The notes beneath the pieces were generated by a model. That model searched no databases and was not told the origin of the DNA. It saw nothing but the letters and a program-made list of their open reading frames with translations. From contig JALWGG010000112.1 of NCBI GenBank assembly GCA_027013765.1, positions 1 to 13,010 on the forward strand: DNA of 13,010 nt, in the 5' to 3' direction. Source of the DNA: Acidilobaceae archaeon (GTDB lineage Archaea > Thermoproteota > Thermoprotei_A > Sulfolobales > Acidilobaceae). The position numbers and the translations under genes were made by a program. How positions within the stretch are numbered: position 1 is the first letter of the stretch; every line of letters begins with the position of its first letter. Of the stretch, positions 1-7,442 are shown piece after piece.

Positions 1-135
1 GTATGTGATCCTTATATATGGATACAGACTAATAATTTATTTGTTATGAATATTAATTTGTTTTATATAAGGACTAGTTGTAATTAATAAATCGTATAAT
101 ATTAATGTTAATTATTTTAGTTATAATTGATTAAG
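1..135. other. AT-rich intergenic region downstream of EF-1 beta
   Basis: No ORF or RNA gene is visible here. The stretch is strongly AT-rich compared with the genes beside it. It has TATA-like elements at about 14-20 (ttatata, readable on either strand) and about 62-69 (tttatata). On the minus strand it follows the EF-1 beta stop directly, and it contains several short T runs of the kind where archaeal transcription ends. It could hold the EF-1 beta terminator and a promoter for a gene to the left of the window. The sequence alone does not decide between these. Confidence 0.4.
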
Positions 136-405
136 CTACATCCTATGGACAGCTTCTACCTCGACCTCCTCTACCCCGTCAACGCCTTTAAGGAGAGTTT
201 CAAGTTGCTCTGTTCCACCCTCCGTCTCCTCGGGTATAGTTATTATCATCTTTAGCGCCTTGAGGCCGAAGGCGATCGGCTCTTCCCCGTGGCCCTCTAT
301 CTTATAACCTTCTGGTAGGCTAGCCTCAATCCTCTTTAAGAGGTCCTTCAAGTCTAGGTCGACCGAGTTTGGATACACCTTTAACACTACCGCCACTCTA
401 GCCAT
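136..405 (-). CDS. ef1b: Translation elongation factor 1-beta (aEF-1B)
   Basis: This is the archaeal guanine nucleotide exchange factor for EF-1 alpha; it exchanges GDP for GTP so the factor can again deliver aminoacyl-tRNA. The product is 89 residues, the usual size of the stand-alone archaeal domain. It shows the family pattern: a first beta strand VAVVLKVYP, the middle FGLKALKMIITIPE, and the acidic C-terminal strand GVEEVEVEAV. The reading frame is open four codons further, to a GTG at 414. I chose the ATG at 405 because a GGGGTGG Shine-Dalgarno lies just ahead of it and archaeal homologues start at this M-A-R/K-V position. The stop is followed by AT-rich DNA. The Zn-ribbon gene ends 16 bp upstream, so the two are probably co-transcribed, a pairing seen across archaea (established knowledge). 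Confidence 0.93.
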   Translation of the reverse strand: MARVAVVLKVYPNSVDLDLKDLLKRIEASLPEGYKIEGHGEEPIAFGLKALKMIITIPEETEGGTEQLETLLKGVDGVEEVEVEAVHRM

Positions 406-421
406 CACAACCACCCCGGTG

Positions 422-640
422 CTATGGGCCCCTGAAGCCGCAGTTGGGGCAGGTGTATGGTGCTATCTGGGCCCTGCACCTCTCACATCTCCATATTAAT
501 GCTATGCCGCAGTTGGGGCAGTAGAATGATACGGCCCTGGTCTCGGGAGTTATTATCCTACCGCAGCTAGTGCATAGAGGCGGCTTCACATGGTCATAGA
601 TGTCGATCCTCCTGCTCGTCAGCCGGATGCTTGATACCAT
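422..640 (-). CDS. Small Zn-ribbon RNA-binding protein (COG2888-type)
   Basis: A protein of about 72 residues with two zinc ribbons built from CxxC pairs: CTSC and CPNC in the first half, CERC and CPNC in the second. All eight cysteines are present. Archaeal proteins of this type are annotated as predicted Zn-ribbon RNA-binding proteins with a role in translation, and they commonly sit beside EF-1 beta, as here. The N-terminal region (SSIRLTSRRIDIYDHV) is basic and hydrophobic and fits an RNA contact, but this is inference. A TTG at 643 precedes an ATG at 640. I prefer the ATG, with GGGG about 6 bases ahead. The exact biochemical role is unknown for the family. Confidence 0.88.
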   Translation of the reverse strand: MVSSIRLTSRRIDIYDHVKPPLCTSCGRIITPETRAVSFYCPNCGIALIWRCERCRAQIAPYTCPNCGFRGP

Positions 641-676
641 CAATATCCCCGTGGCTTGTTTTGGCTGCCTGTGGAG

Positions 677-683
677 TAAATAA
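677..683 (-). promoter_or_regulatory. Possible box A (TATA) for the Zn-ribbon/EF-1 beta pair
   Basis: On the minus strand the 53-bp gap between the DUF1464 stop and the Zn-ribbon start contains TTATTTA, about 37-43 bases before the ATG at 640. A box A here would place initiation near 655 with a leader of roughly 15 bases. This would let the two translation genes be made independently of the kinase-like genes upstream. There is no experimental support, and readthrough from upstream is equally possible. Confidence 0.3.
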
Positions 684-693
684 GAGTTGTGTA

Positions 694-1815
694 TTATCCT
701 AGGGCTCTCCTAAGGCCTTCGAGTCCATGCATGTTATCTAGTATACTGCCCTGTGAATTCTTCAGGCCGAGAGACTCTATTATCCACCGGTACCTACCCC
801 CGGCCAGGCCGCTTGCTATCAAGGCTGCCCCCGTAGCACCCTCCTTTGTATTTTTACCGAGTCTTGTAATCCTTTCAACCGTAGCCCCTACCCCTATGTC
901 ATTTAGGAAGCCTTTTAGCGCCTCGATCATGTCATGGCCGAGCCCGTTTATCCTTGTCAGCCTGCCGCTGACGTATATCCTCCTAGGCTTCCTGACTACT
1001 GGCAGTAGTGCGGCTACATCCTTTAGGATAGATTCTATGAGCATCTCTACAGCCTCCATGGCCTTCTCATCGCCCTCCAGGTATGCCGAGGCTAGGTCCT
1101 CCGGGTTATTGTATCCTGATAGTGTTGATGCCCCGCCCGTGAATAGTAGGCTCTTGGGGAATGATGGTGACGCGTGTGAGAGTATGTATGCCAGTTCTGA
1201 ATCCATGGATCCCGGGCCTAGGAAGCCCCACCACCCGGTGGTGCCCCCGATCCCATCCACTATTCTCCCTCCTACAACTGCTATGGCGGCGTTGTAGGCC
1301 ATCCCCGCCTCCACAACTATGAAGTCTGCCTCATGTAGTGGGGTCCCGTGCCTCTCTACCTCGTCCCTGAGTGCTGCAGCCACTGTATACACCTTATCGG
1401 CCGTCCCAATGTCTATCCTCCACATCTTCCTATACCTAGGCACCGTCTGGAGGTGTATGACTCCCGGAGTGAACCACGCCTTCAGCCTGCTCCTCTTCAA
1501 CATTATCATTAGCTGTCTAAGGCCTATGATCTGGTGCCTTCTCCTGTCGCTGGAGTGCATGAATGATGCCTCCACGATCTCCCCCTCAGACGCCTCTTGG
1601 ACCCTTTTGAGCGGTATCCCGTATCCCGATGGGGCTACTATTGCATCTAGCCCCTCTCCCCCGGCATCCTCCAGCACTTCTAGGATTATCGAGGGGTTCT
1701 GGGTAACCCTCTGCCTGGGGATGGAGACGTCTAGGAACACCCTCATGCTTGTGTCGTCGAGGCCTAGGAGGTCCATCGAGCCTGTGCCAGGATCTATGCC
1801 AACGACTCTAGCCAT
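694..1815 (-). CDS. DUF1464-family ASKHA-fold kinase-like protein
   Basis: A 373-residue archaeal protein of the DUF1464 family (COG2441, sometimes labelled predicted butyrate kinase). It belongs to the actin/Hsp70/sugar-kinase fold. The phosphate-1 loop is GIDPGTGSMDLLGLD at residues 6-20. The second phosphate region is probably WRIDIGTADK at 132-141, with Asp135. Glycine-rich turns follow: VGGRIVDGIGGTTGWWG (181-197), LFTGGAS (224-230) and, near the C terminus, EGATGAALIASGLAGG, resembling the adenosine-binding segment. ATP-dependent phosphoryl transfer is expected from the fold; the true substrate is not known. Its ATG overlaps the end of the beta-RFAP synthase gene by 8 bp, so the two are translationally coupled. 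That context hints at a sugar-phosphate or pterin-precursor role, which is inference only. Confidence 0.85.
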   Translation of the reverse strand: MARVVGIDPGTGSMDLLGLDDTSMRVFLDVSIPRQRVTQNPSIILEVLEDAGGEGLDAIVAPSGYGIPLKRVQEASEGEIVEASFMHSSDRRRHQIIGLRQLMIMLKRSRLKAWFTPGVIHLQTVPRYRKMWRIDIGTADKVYTVAAALRDEVERHGTPLHEADFIVVEAGMAYNAAIAVVGGRIVDGIGGTTGWWGFLGPGSMDSELAYILSHASPSFPKSLLFTGGASTLSGYNNPEDLASAYLEGDEKAMEAVEMLIESILKDVAALLPVVRKPRRIYVSGRLTRINGLGHDMIEALKGFLNDIGVGATVERITRLGKNTKEGATGAALIASGLAGGRYRWIIESLGLKNSQGSILDNMHGLEGLRRALG

Positions 1816-2764
1816 TCCCCATCACCTCGATCACCGCACCTCTATTATCTATACTGGTCAACCATGCATCAACCCCCTCACCCTTGATCTCGGTGAGGAG
1901 GCTCTCAGGTGGGTCCTCGAAGAGGCCGTATACTGTGGGGCCCCAGCTCGACTGGCAGGCAAGTAACGCGCCCCTGGATAATAGTTTCCCTATGAGGTCC
2001 TCCGCATCCCTACAGCAATAGATGCCCCCCTGGGCTCTGGACCAGTATCTCCCCAGCTCCCTGTTAAATACGGTTATCCACTCTCCTGCAAGCCTCCACT
2101 CCCCCTCTTGGATGTTCGGTATCACGCCCATAAGGACTATTCTGCTAAGCTTTGATGCGAGGTCCTCGCTCATCCTCGGCATAGAGTCCAGGATCCTATC
2201 CTCGCCCGACTTCAGTCTTCTTATCCGCTCTACATGGTTTAGGGGCACGGCCACGAGCATCTTATACCTGGCCGGTACATGAGCCCTATATATTAATGGT
2301 GGCACGTCCCTACGATCACCTCTGAACCCGCCATCAACTATGAACCCGCCGTGCTTGAAGCCATATACGCCCAGGCCTGAGACAGTGCCCCTGCCAAGGC
2401 TTATGGCTAACTCCTCAATGCTCCCAGGCGCCTCCTTGCAGAAGCCTGATGTGGCTGCAACTCCTATTGAGAGGGCTAGAGCTGTTGTTGCTCCCAACCC
2501 TATGTTCCACGGGATCTCCTTGACGACCCTGACAGTTACGTCCTCACAATTATACTCGTCGAGGACCTTGTCTAGGAACATCGTGCCCTTCTCCCTGTAG
2601 AAGGGGCTCCTACTATATACCCTGCGCTCCCCCCTCCAGGCCTCTATGACTAGTCTAGGCTCTTCAAGGGTGAATCCAAGGGTGCCGTATAGCCGCCCAA
2701 CACCCCCATGCATATCGGGATTGCCTATGTGGACGTGGCTAGGCGCTGATACCCTAACCCTCAC
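1808..2764 (-). CDS. Beta-ribofuranosylaminobenzene 5'-phosphate synthase family (GHMP superfamily)
   Basis: This family condenses 4-hydroxybenzoate (or p-aminobenzoate in older literature) with PRPP to give beta-RFA-P, the first committed step of methanopterin-type C1-carrier synthesis. In Crenarchaeota the product would be a methanopterin relative such as sulfopterin, not a methanogenic cofactor (established knowledge plus inference). The 318-residue protein has the GHMP features: N-terminal strand with APSHVHIG (7-14), the GGVGRLYGTLGFTLEEP segment (20-36), the nucleotide-loop-like IPWNIGLGATTALALSIG (84-101), SGLGVYGFKHGGFIVDGG (129-146), and the C-terminal QSSWGPTVYG motif (271-280). The start is GTG, preceded by repeated GGGTG sequences. 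It heads a leftward group with the DUF1464 gene overlapping its 3' end. Another GHMP activity cannot be excluded. Confidence 0.82.
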   Translation of the reverse strand: MRVRVSAPSHVHIGNPDMHGGVGRLYGTLGFTLEEPRLVIEAWRGERRVYSRSPFYREKGTMFLDKVLDEYNCEDVTVRVVKEIPWNIGLGATTALALSIGVAATSGFCKEAPGSIEELAISLGRGTVSGLGVYGFKHGGFIVDGGFRGDRRDVPPLIYRAHVPARYKMLVAVPLNHVERIRRLKSGEDRILDSMPRMSEDLASKLSRIVLMGVIPNIQEGEWRLAGEWITVFNRELGRYWSRAQGGIYCCRDAEDLIGKLLSRGALLACQSSWGPTVYGLFEDPPESLLTEIKGEGVDAWLTSIDNRGAVIEVMGNG

Positions 2765-2845
2765 ACCCTTACACCCTCAACCATCCTAACAGCCCCCCGG
2801 AGGCCTATTAAGGGTCGGGTAGTACTATGCTGGTGGTGTGTGTGA
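2765..2845. promoter_or_regulatory. Divergent promoter region between the beta-RFAP synthase and translin genes
   Basis: This 81-bp gap separates genes transcribed in opposite directions, so it should contain both promoters. A near-symmetric cctattaagg at about 2803-2812 can be read as a box A-like element on either strand. Ahead of the rightward gene is GGTGGTG at about 2833-2839, which serves as its ribosome binding site. Ahead of the leftward gene the minus strand has GAGGGTGTAAGGGTG. No clear operator repeat was seen. Confidence 0.4.
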
Positions 2846-3484
2846 TTGGATTTCGATAGGAGCACGCTTTCAAGGATAATCAGCGGGATAGACTCATACC
2901 TTGCCGAGAGGGATAGGGCTAGGGAGGAGGCGATAAGGATCTCCAGGGAGATTATAAGGTTCAGTGGGTGGAGCGTGACTAGCATACACAGGGGTGACAT
3001 TGATAGTGCAAGAAGGAATCTGGGAGAGGCTGAATCGAGGGTTGCTACACTACTAGAACTATTGAAGCCCTATCCAGAGCTATACTACTCCGGGATGGTT
3101 TATAATGCGGTATCGGAATACGTCGAGGCCCGGCTATTCCTAGACCTAGTCACAGGTTCAGGATTAAAGGGGCCCGAGGACCTCGGCGTCCCCCCAGTAC
3201 CATACCTCCAAGGCCTTGGGGACCTCGTTGGGGAGCTTAGAAGACTCTCCCTGGAGCTCGTGAGGAGGGGTAGATATGGAGATGCCTGGAAGCTCCTTGA
3301 GGCGATGGAGGCCATATACCTTGAGATGCGGGGCCTGGACTACCCAGAGGCGTTGGCACCTGGAGTGAGGCATAAAGCCGATGTTGCGCGGAGACTTGTG
3401 GACGATACTAAAGCGTTCCTAGTCGACATGGAGAGTAGGAGTGGCTTGGCAAGCCTCCTCAAAGATTGCCGGGGGAGTGGGTGA
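2846..3484 (+). CDS. Translin-family RNA-binding protein (COG2178-type)
   Basis: A 212-residue, mostly helical protein of the archaeal translin family. The matching segments are YSGMVYNAVSEYVEARLFLD (81-100), VPPVPYLQGLGDLVGELRRL (115-134) and the C-terminal region with YPEALAPGVRHKADVARRLV (166-185), which corresponds to the last translin helices. Eukaryotic translin/TRAX (C3PO) binds and cuts RNA using acidic residues from these helices. Here Glu91, Glu94, Asp126 and Glu130 are candidates, but activity is not proven by sequence. Archaeal homologues form translin-like octameric shells (family knowledge). The start is TTG, because an in-frame TGA lies immediately upstream; GGTGGTG at about 2833-2839 is the ribosome binding site. 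It is followed after 66 bp by the DUF2258 gene on the same strand. Confidence 0.87.
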   Translation: MDFDRSTLSRIISGIDSYLAERDRAREEAIRISREIIRFSGWSVTSIHRGDIDSARRNLGEAESRVATLLELLKPYPELYYSGMVYNAVSEYVEARLFLDLVTGSGLKGPEDLGVPPVPYLQGLGDLVGELRRLSLELVRRGRYGDAWKLLEAMEAIYLEMRGLDYPEALAPGVRHKADVARRLVDDTKAFLVDMESRSGLASLLKDCRGSG

Positions 3485-3500
3485 TTAACTAGAAAACCTC

Positions 3501-3544
3501 ATATATATTAAATCCCCAGGCAATATATTATTAGTTGAGGTGGT
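3501..3544 (+). promoter_or_regulatory. Promoter and ribosome binding site for the DUF2258 gene
   Basis: The 66-bp gap after the translin gene contains an AT-rich box A candidate, atatatatta at 3501-3510. It sits about 40-50 bases ahead of the ATG, placing initiation near 3530. The strong Shine-Dalgarno gaggtggt at 3537-3544 has a 6-base spacer to the ATG at 3551 and supports that start. A second AT-rich stretch (caatatatta, 3521-3530) probably overlaps the initiator. Confidence 0.5.
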
Positions 3545-3550
3545 ACATGA

Positions 3551-4240
3551 ATGGCGACACTTAGAACCGGACTAGTAATAGCTGGTGCATATGCGGATAA
3601 GGTTAGGAGGGTATTATTCGCACAGCTGAGGGACAAGGTTAAGAGCGGGGAGATCTCCAATAGCGAGGTCGCGAGAGCGGCGGGGGAGCTAAACAGGCTA
3701 CTATTCGACATACTAGTGAATAGGTTGAACATAGACAAGGGCGACGTGGTAAGGATAACAGTGGACTATGACATACAGGACGGGACGATACAGTGGGTCC
3801 TAGACACGCTCCAGGTCCAGGCTTGGAAGAGGATGCCAGACGAGGACGTGGCCAATGCAGTAAGGTCCTCCCTATCACAGGCCGAGGAGATAATGAGTGG
3901 GGCAATAGAGTTCCAGGCTGAGAAGCTGGGCTCCACAGATACGGGGGACATAGTATATGGGATAGCCTACCAGGGAAGAAGAGTTGGGGCACTCCTAGTG
4001 ACACCAATAGACGAGGGTAAGGCGGTTGTCAGGGGGGCTGTATCTGAGCCGACCCCGCTAGTCCTGAAGAAGACTATTATAGAGTATGAGGGCGACCTAG
4101 ACGAGCATATAAGAAACAACATAACCAGCATAATGGGTGAGGCAGCAAACGCTGAGAGGAGGGAGGCAGAGAAGATAATTAGAGAGATAACAGCGCTGAT
4201 AGAAGTTGAGGAGGAAGAGTATCAGCTAGAGGAGGAGTAG
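3551..4240 (+). CDS. DUF2258-family archaeal protein
   Basis: A 229-residue protein matching the archaeal DUF2258 family (COG1844-like), which is widespread in Crenarchaeota and of unknown function. It has no signal peptide or membrane segment and should be cytoplasmic. Visible parts are an N-terminal alpha/beta region (residues 1-90, starting RTGLVIAGAYADKVRRVLFAQL) with many alternating charged helices, a middle beta-rich segment (IVYGIAYQGRRVGALLVTPI), and a C-terminal charged helix ending in a run of glutamates (EVEEEEYQLEEE). That helix could be a coiled-coil or protein-interaction tail. Its own promoter and strong ribosome binding site suggest substantial expression. Proximity to a translin homologue makes a nucleic-acid-related role conceivable, but nothing in the sequence proves it. 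Confidence 0.8.
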   Translation: MATLRTGLVIAGAYADKVRRVLFAQLRDKVKSGEISNSEVARAAGELNRLLFDILVNRLNIDKGDVVRITVDYDIQDGTIQWVLDTLQVQAWKRMPDEDVANAVRSSLSQAEEIMSGAIEFQAEKLGSTDTGDIVYGIAYQGRRVGALLVTPIDEGKAVVRGAVSEPTPLVLKKTIIEYEGDLDEHIRNNITSIMGEAANAERREAEKIIREITALIEVEEEEYQLEEE

Positions 4241-4271
4241 GATATAAACTAGAATCAAACCACATCCAAGG

Positions 4272-4276
4272 TTTTT
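4272..4276 (+). terminator. Possible T-tract terminator between convergent genes
   Basis: A TTTTT tract lies 32 bp after the DUF2258 stop, in the 59-bp gap between this gene and the convergent phoU stop. Archaeal RNA polymerase terminates at such U-rich tracts without needing a hairpin. The tract is short, so the call is weak. Confidence 0.3.
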
Positions 4277-4299
4277 AGGGTGAGAAGCCGGCATAGGGC

Positions 4300-4893
4300 T
4301 TATACGTGTTTAGTCATGTATACAGCGTGGTCTGCAATCCTCTCCAGGTGTCTAAGCACTAACAGATCCACCACGGCATCCCTACTCAGAGACTCTGACG
4401 AGGCTATCTTCTCAAGCATGGAGGTATATGCAGAGTCAACGCTATTATCCATACCCTCCACGGCTTCCCTCAACCCTGCGTCCCTGCTCCTATAGGATCT
4501 ATAGGCCTTCTCCACCATCTCAACCACGAGTGACGCCGTTTCGAGCACACTCCTAGACGGCTTTATCCCCCTCCCCCTCATGTATCTTATTACCCTATTG
4601 ATCTCCCTGCAGTATCTTGAAATCCTGTATAGGTCATAGGAGGCCCTAATCAGTGATTTAGCCTCTAGGAGCTCCTGGCCTAGGGGCTGGTATTTTGCGA
4701 TGAAGAATGTTGCCTGCTCCTCTATCATGTCTGTCATGGACTCGACTATGTATAGCCTATCCTCAAGGTCCTCCTCTCTCCATGAGGATAGCGCCTCTAT
4801 TGTGTCTCTCAGGATCCTCTCTACTAGGTTATAGAGCTTGTCCAGGTTCGAGTATATGCGGTCTAGGTCCCTCCTCACAAGGTCTATACCCAT
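4300..4893 (-). CDS. phoU: PhoU-like phosphate regulatory protein
   Basis: A 197-residue all-helical protein, last gene of the pst operon. PhoU proteins act at the membrane with PstSCAB to restrain phosphate uptake and, in bacteria, PhoR signalling. The second half carries the metal-binding PhoU signature LERIADHAVYM (183-193). In the first half the matching segment is the degenerate ISRYCREINRVIRYM (91-105), so only one of the two usual E-R-x-x-D metal sites looks intact. A GTG at 4896 also fits. I prefer the ATG at 4893 because it forms a TGATG overlap with the pstB stop and is preceded by GGAGGGGAGGTG. Crenarchaeota generally lack PhoR/PhoB two-component partners, so its target may be the transporter itself (inference). 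Confidence 0.87.
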   Translation of the reverse strand: MGIDLVRRDLDRIYSNLDKLYNLVERILRDTIEALSSWREEDLEDRLYIVESMTDMIEEQATFFIAKYQPLGQELLEAKSLIRASYDLYRISRYCREINRVIRYMRGRGIKPSRSVLETASLVVEMVEKAYRSYRSRDAGLREAVEGMDNSVDSAYTSMLEKIASSESLSRDAVVDLLVLRHLERIADHAVYMTKHV

Positions 4894-5654
4894 CACACCT
4901 CCCCTCCTAGGAATTTCCTAGTGAGGCTATTCTTAGGGTGCAGCACGAGCTCTCTTGTAGGGCCATACTCCACCACTCTGCCCTGGTATATGAAGAGTAT
5001 CTGGTCCGAGATCCGGGCAGCCTGTTGGGGGGTGTGGGTCACTATTAGCACTGTGGCCATGGCCTCCTTCGCATACTCCATTATAGACCTCTCGATCTTG
5101 GTCGTCGATACGGGGTCTATATTTGCTGTAGGCTCATCTAGTAGCAGCACCCTAGGCTTTAGTGCCAACGCCCTTGCCAGGCTTAGCCTCTGCTTCTGGC
5201 CTCCGCTAAGCTGGTATGGATAGTCGTGGAGTCTATCCTTGACCTCGTCCCACAGGTGGGCTTTCTTCAGCGCCCACTCCACTATGGAGTCTAGCTCCCT
5301 CCTGCTACGGGCTAGACCGTGCAGCTTCGGGCCTATCGCCACGTTGTCATATATGGTCATGTGGGGGAACGGGTTTGGCTCCTGGAACACCATCCCAGTA
5401 AGCCTCCTAACGATATAGGGGTCCTCTCTCAGTGCATTGATGCCCCCTAGGAGGACCTCGCCCTCAACCCTAGCTCCCGGGACTAGGTCGATCAGCCTAT
5501 TGATCACCCTGATAAGCGTGCTCTTACCACTACCACTGGGCCCCATCACCGCTGTAACGCTACCCGGCGATGCCTTCAAGTATACATCCTTCAAGATATG
5601 CTTGCCCCCGATCCAGACGTTTAGCCTCGATACTCTAACCTCTACAAGGTCCAT
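4893..5654 (-). CDS. pstB: Phosphate ABC transporter ATP-binding protein PstB
   Basis: This is the ATPase that drives phosphate import through PstC/PstA on the cytoplasmic face. All ABC motifs are present in a 253-residue protein: Walker A GPSGSGKST (38-46), Q-loop VFQEPNPFP (89-97), signature LSGGQKQRLSLARAL (149-163), Walker B VLLLDEP (169-175) and the switch histidine in VTHTPQQAARISD (205-217). The QEPNPFP Q-loop and the DNVAIGPKLHG segment are typical of PstB. The frame is open 28 codons further upstream, but those codons run through pstA and look unrelated to the family. The ATG at 5654 is chosen because it forms a TAATG overlap with the pstA stop and follows GGAGGTG. phoU follows with a TGATG overlap. 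Confidence 0.96.
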   Translation of the reverse strand: MDLVEVRVSRLNVWIGGKHILKDVYLKASPGSVTAVMGPSGSGKSTLIRVINRLIDLVPGARVEGEVLLGGINALREDPYIVRRLTGMVFQEPNPFPHMTIYDNVAIGPKLHGLARSRRELDSIVEWALKKAHLWDEVKDRLHDYPYQLSGGQKQRLSLARALALKPRVLLLDEPTANIDPVSTTKIERSIMEYAKEAMATVLIVTHTPQQAARISDQILFIYQGRVVEYGPTRELVLHPKNSLTRKFLGGEV

Positions 5655-6511
5655 TAGAGGTGCACCTCCCTCACGATAAGCTTCATGGCAGCGAAGAGCG
5701 CTAGCACTATTACTGTTAGGATCAGTGCAGCCCCCCATGCAAGGTCCTGCCAGTTCTGGTATGGTGTCTGGGCGAACTGGAATATGAGGAGTGGGACAGC
5801 GTCTCCGGGCTCAAACACATCCTTCATGCTCATGGGATAGCTGCTCCTCGCACTCCCTATGGTGAATAGTAGGGGTGCAGTCTCCGAGACGATCTTCGCG
5901 AGCCCTATCACGACCCCGGCTGCAACGCCCCTCCTAGCTATCCCCATTACTACGTCAAACACGACCTGGCTCCTGGTCATGCCTATACTATACCCGGCCT
6001 CCCTGTAGGTCCTCGGGACCTCCTCCATGGCCCTCTCAACGTATGACACGGTGTAGGGTAGCATGACTATGGCTAGCGCTATGCTCCCTGCGAGGAGGCT
6101 ATAGTGGCCCATCATGGATACTATCGTTAGGAAGACCAGCATCCCTATCAAGACTGTGGGGATCTCTAGAAGGGAGCTCGTGAAGACCTTGGCAAGCCTG
6201 GCCAGGGGGTGGTCCTTGAACTCGACTATGAATACCGCTGTTAGGACGGATAACGGTATCCCTATGGCGCTTGTTAATAGGGCAAGCCACAGGGTGCCTA
6301 GCAGTGCCGGACCTATCCCCCCCAACATGCTTGAACCCGGGGGTGCTGGCTGGCTTGTTAGGAAGTCCAGTCCAGCCCTATATAGTACCCCGCCGCCCCT
6401 GATGGCGACGGATGCTATAATATGGAATAAGGGGGCTACGGCCACCATCGCCAGGATACTCGTCACGGCCAGGAATATCCTCTCCTTAACCCTCCTCCAG
6501 TCACGCAACAT
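5654..6511 (-). CDS. pstA: Phosphate ABC transporter permease PstA
   Basis: One of the two membrane subunits of the phosphate importer. The 285-residue protein has about six hydrophobic segments: near the N terminus (IFLAVTSILAMVAVAPLFHI), GTLWLALLTSAIGIPLSVLT, LIGMLVFLTIVSM, LLAGSIALAIVMLPYTV, AAGVVIGLAKIVSETAPLL and the last about LILTVIVLALFAAM. The cytoplasmic EAA loop that docks PstB reads YREAGYSIGMTRSQVVFDVV. The conserved ETAPLLFTIG segment is typical of PstA. The gene overlaps the 3' end of pstC by 11 bp and its stop overlaps the pstB start, so the operon is strongly coupled. GGTGAG lies close ahead of the ATG. Confidence 0.94.
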   Translation of the reverse strand: MLRDWRRVKERIFLAVTSILAMVAVAPLFHIIASVAIRGGGVLYRAGLDFLTSQPAPPGSSMLGGIGPALLGTLWLALLTSAIGIPLSVLTAVFIVEFKDHPLARLAKVFTSSLLEIPTVLIGMLVFLTIVSMMGHYSLLAGSIALAIVMLPYTVSYVERAMEEVPRTYREAGYSIGMTRSQVVFDVVMGIARRGVAAGVVIGLAKIVSETAPLLFTIGSARSSYPMSMKDVFEPGDAVPLLIFQFAQTPYQNWQDLAWGAALILTVIVLALFAAMKLIVREVHL

Positions 6512-7442
6512 ACCTCACCCTAGCCAGGTACATTACCCCGAGTATGTTGGAGATTATCCCTAGGACAAGGAGTATCAGGCCCCCCAGGACAAGGACGTTG
6601 ACCATGTATGGGTATAGGGGTGCATTGGCGAACTGGTTTGCGATCAAGGCTGATACGGTGTATGAGGGGGATAGGATGCACGTGGGCGGGTTGAACGTGT
6701 TTCCCACAACCAGGGCCACAGCTACCGTCTCTCCAGCTGCCCTGCCGAACCCTATCAGGGCCCCAGCTAGTATTGCTGGCTTGATCATCCCGAACAGTAT
6801 CCTGGCATACTCATACCTGGTGGCTCCAAGGGCTAGTATCGCCTCCTTATAGGTCCTCGGGACCTGGTTGTAGGATTGCCTGACGACCGCGTATATGAAT
6901 GGCGTGATCATTATTGAAAGGAGTATCCCGGCCGTCAGTATTGTAGACCCTGTTACGGGCTCGCACGAGAAGAGGGGGATGAAGCCTAGGTACCTGTAGA
7001 GAGGCTGGTACACGTTATCCCTTAGGAAGGGGGATAACACCATCAGCCCCCACAACCCATATACTATCGTGGGGATCCCCGTCATCGCCTCTATCAATGA
7101 GGCGAACGCGGACCTCACACTACCCATACTCCTCGGGAGGACCTCTTCCGTGAAGAAGACAGCGGAGAGCGCCAGGGGTAGTGCTATTACAACTGCTATG
7201 ATAGATGATATGAGTGTTCCAAGTATGGGTATCAGTAGCCCATAGCTAGGCTCTCCATACTCTGAAGGGCTCCATGTGGATGTGGTTATCAGCTTGGCCC
7301 CATACACCCTGACGGCTGGTATGGAGTAGTATATGAATAGTACAGTCATGACTACCAAGATACCCATAGATATGACAGCTGCCGGGGCCAGGCTATAGAA
7401 GAGCCTCCTATCCCCCGCAGGCATCTTGCCAGTGTTATCCAT
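6501..7442 (-). CDS. pstC: Phosphate ABC transporter permease PstC
   Basis: The second membrane subunit of the phosphate importer, 313 residues. It has an N-terminal transmembrane anchor (VISMGILVVMTVLFIYYSIP) followed by an external loop (TSTWSPSEYGEPSYGLL, typical of PstC) and five further hydrophobic segments. The EAA loop is YKEAILALGATRYEYARILF and the conserved GRAAGETVAVALVVGN segment follows. Two cysteines, in FSCEP and PPTCILSP, lie in predicted outer loops and could form a disulfide (inference). The ATG at 7442 overlaps the pstS stop by 8 bp and is preceded by GGTGGAG. An ATG six codons later is a less likely alternative. Confidence 0.95.
   Translation of the reverse strand: MDNTGKMPAGDRRLFYSLAPAAVISMGILVVMTVLFIYYSIPAVRVYGAKLITTSTWSPSEYGEPSYGLLIPILGTLISSIIAVVIALPLALSAVFFTEEVLPRSMGSVRSAFASLIEAMTGIPTIVYGLWGLMVLSPFLRDNVYQPLYRYLGFIPLFSCEPVTGSTILTAGILLSIMITPFIYAVVRQSYNQVPRTYKEAILALGATRYEYARILFGMIKPAILAGALIGFGRAAGETVAVALVVGNTFNPPTCILSPSYTVSALIANQFANAPLYPYMVNVLVLGGLILLVLGIISNILGVMYLARVRYVA

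Noticed and set aside
689..1966. Long open frames on the plus strand (689-1297 and 1319-1966)
   Set aside because: They lie antisense to the DUF1464 and beta-RFAP synthase genes, have Ser/Pro-rich low-information translations and show no family motif; they are shadows of real genes.
2828..2860. Ten-codon ORF starting ATG at 2828, ahead of the translin gene
   Set aside because: Very short, out of frame, and explained by the GGTGGTG ribosome binding site and TTG start; no sign of a leader peptide function.
3639..4007. 122-codon minus-strand frame opposite the DUF2258 gene
   Set aside because: It is antisense to a well-supported gene with a good ribosome binding site, and its Pro/Ser/Leu-rich product has no recognisable features.
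5655..5738. N-terminal 28-codon extension of PstB
   Set aside because: It lies wholly within the 3' end of pstA, encodes a sequence unlike PstB, and the TAATG start with GGAGGTG is much better.
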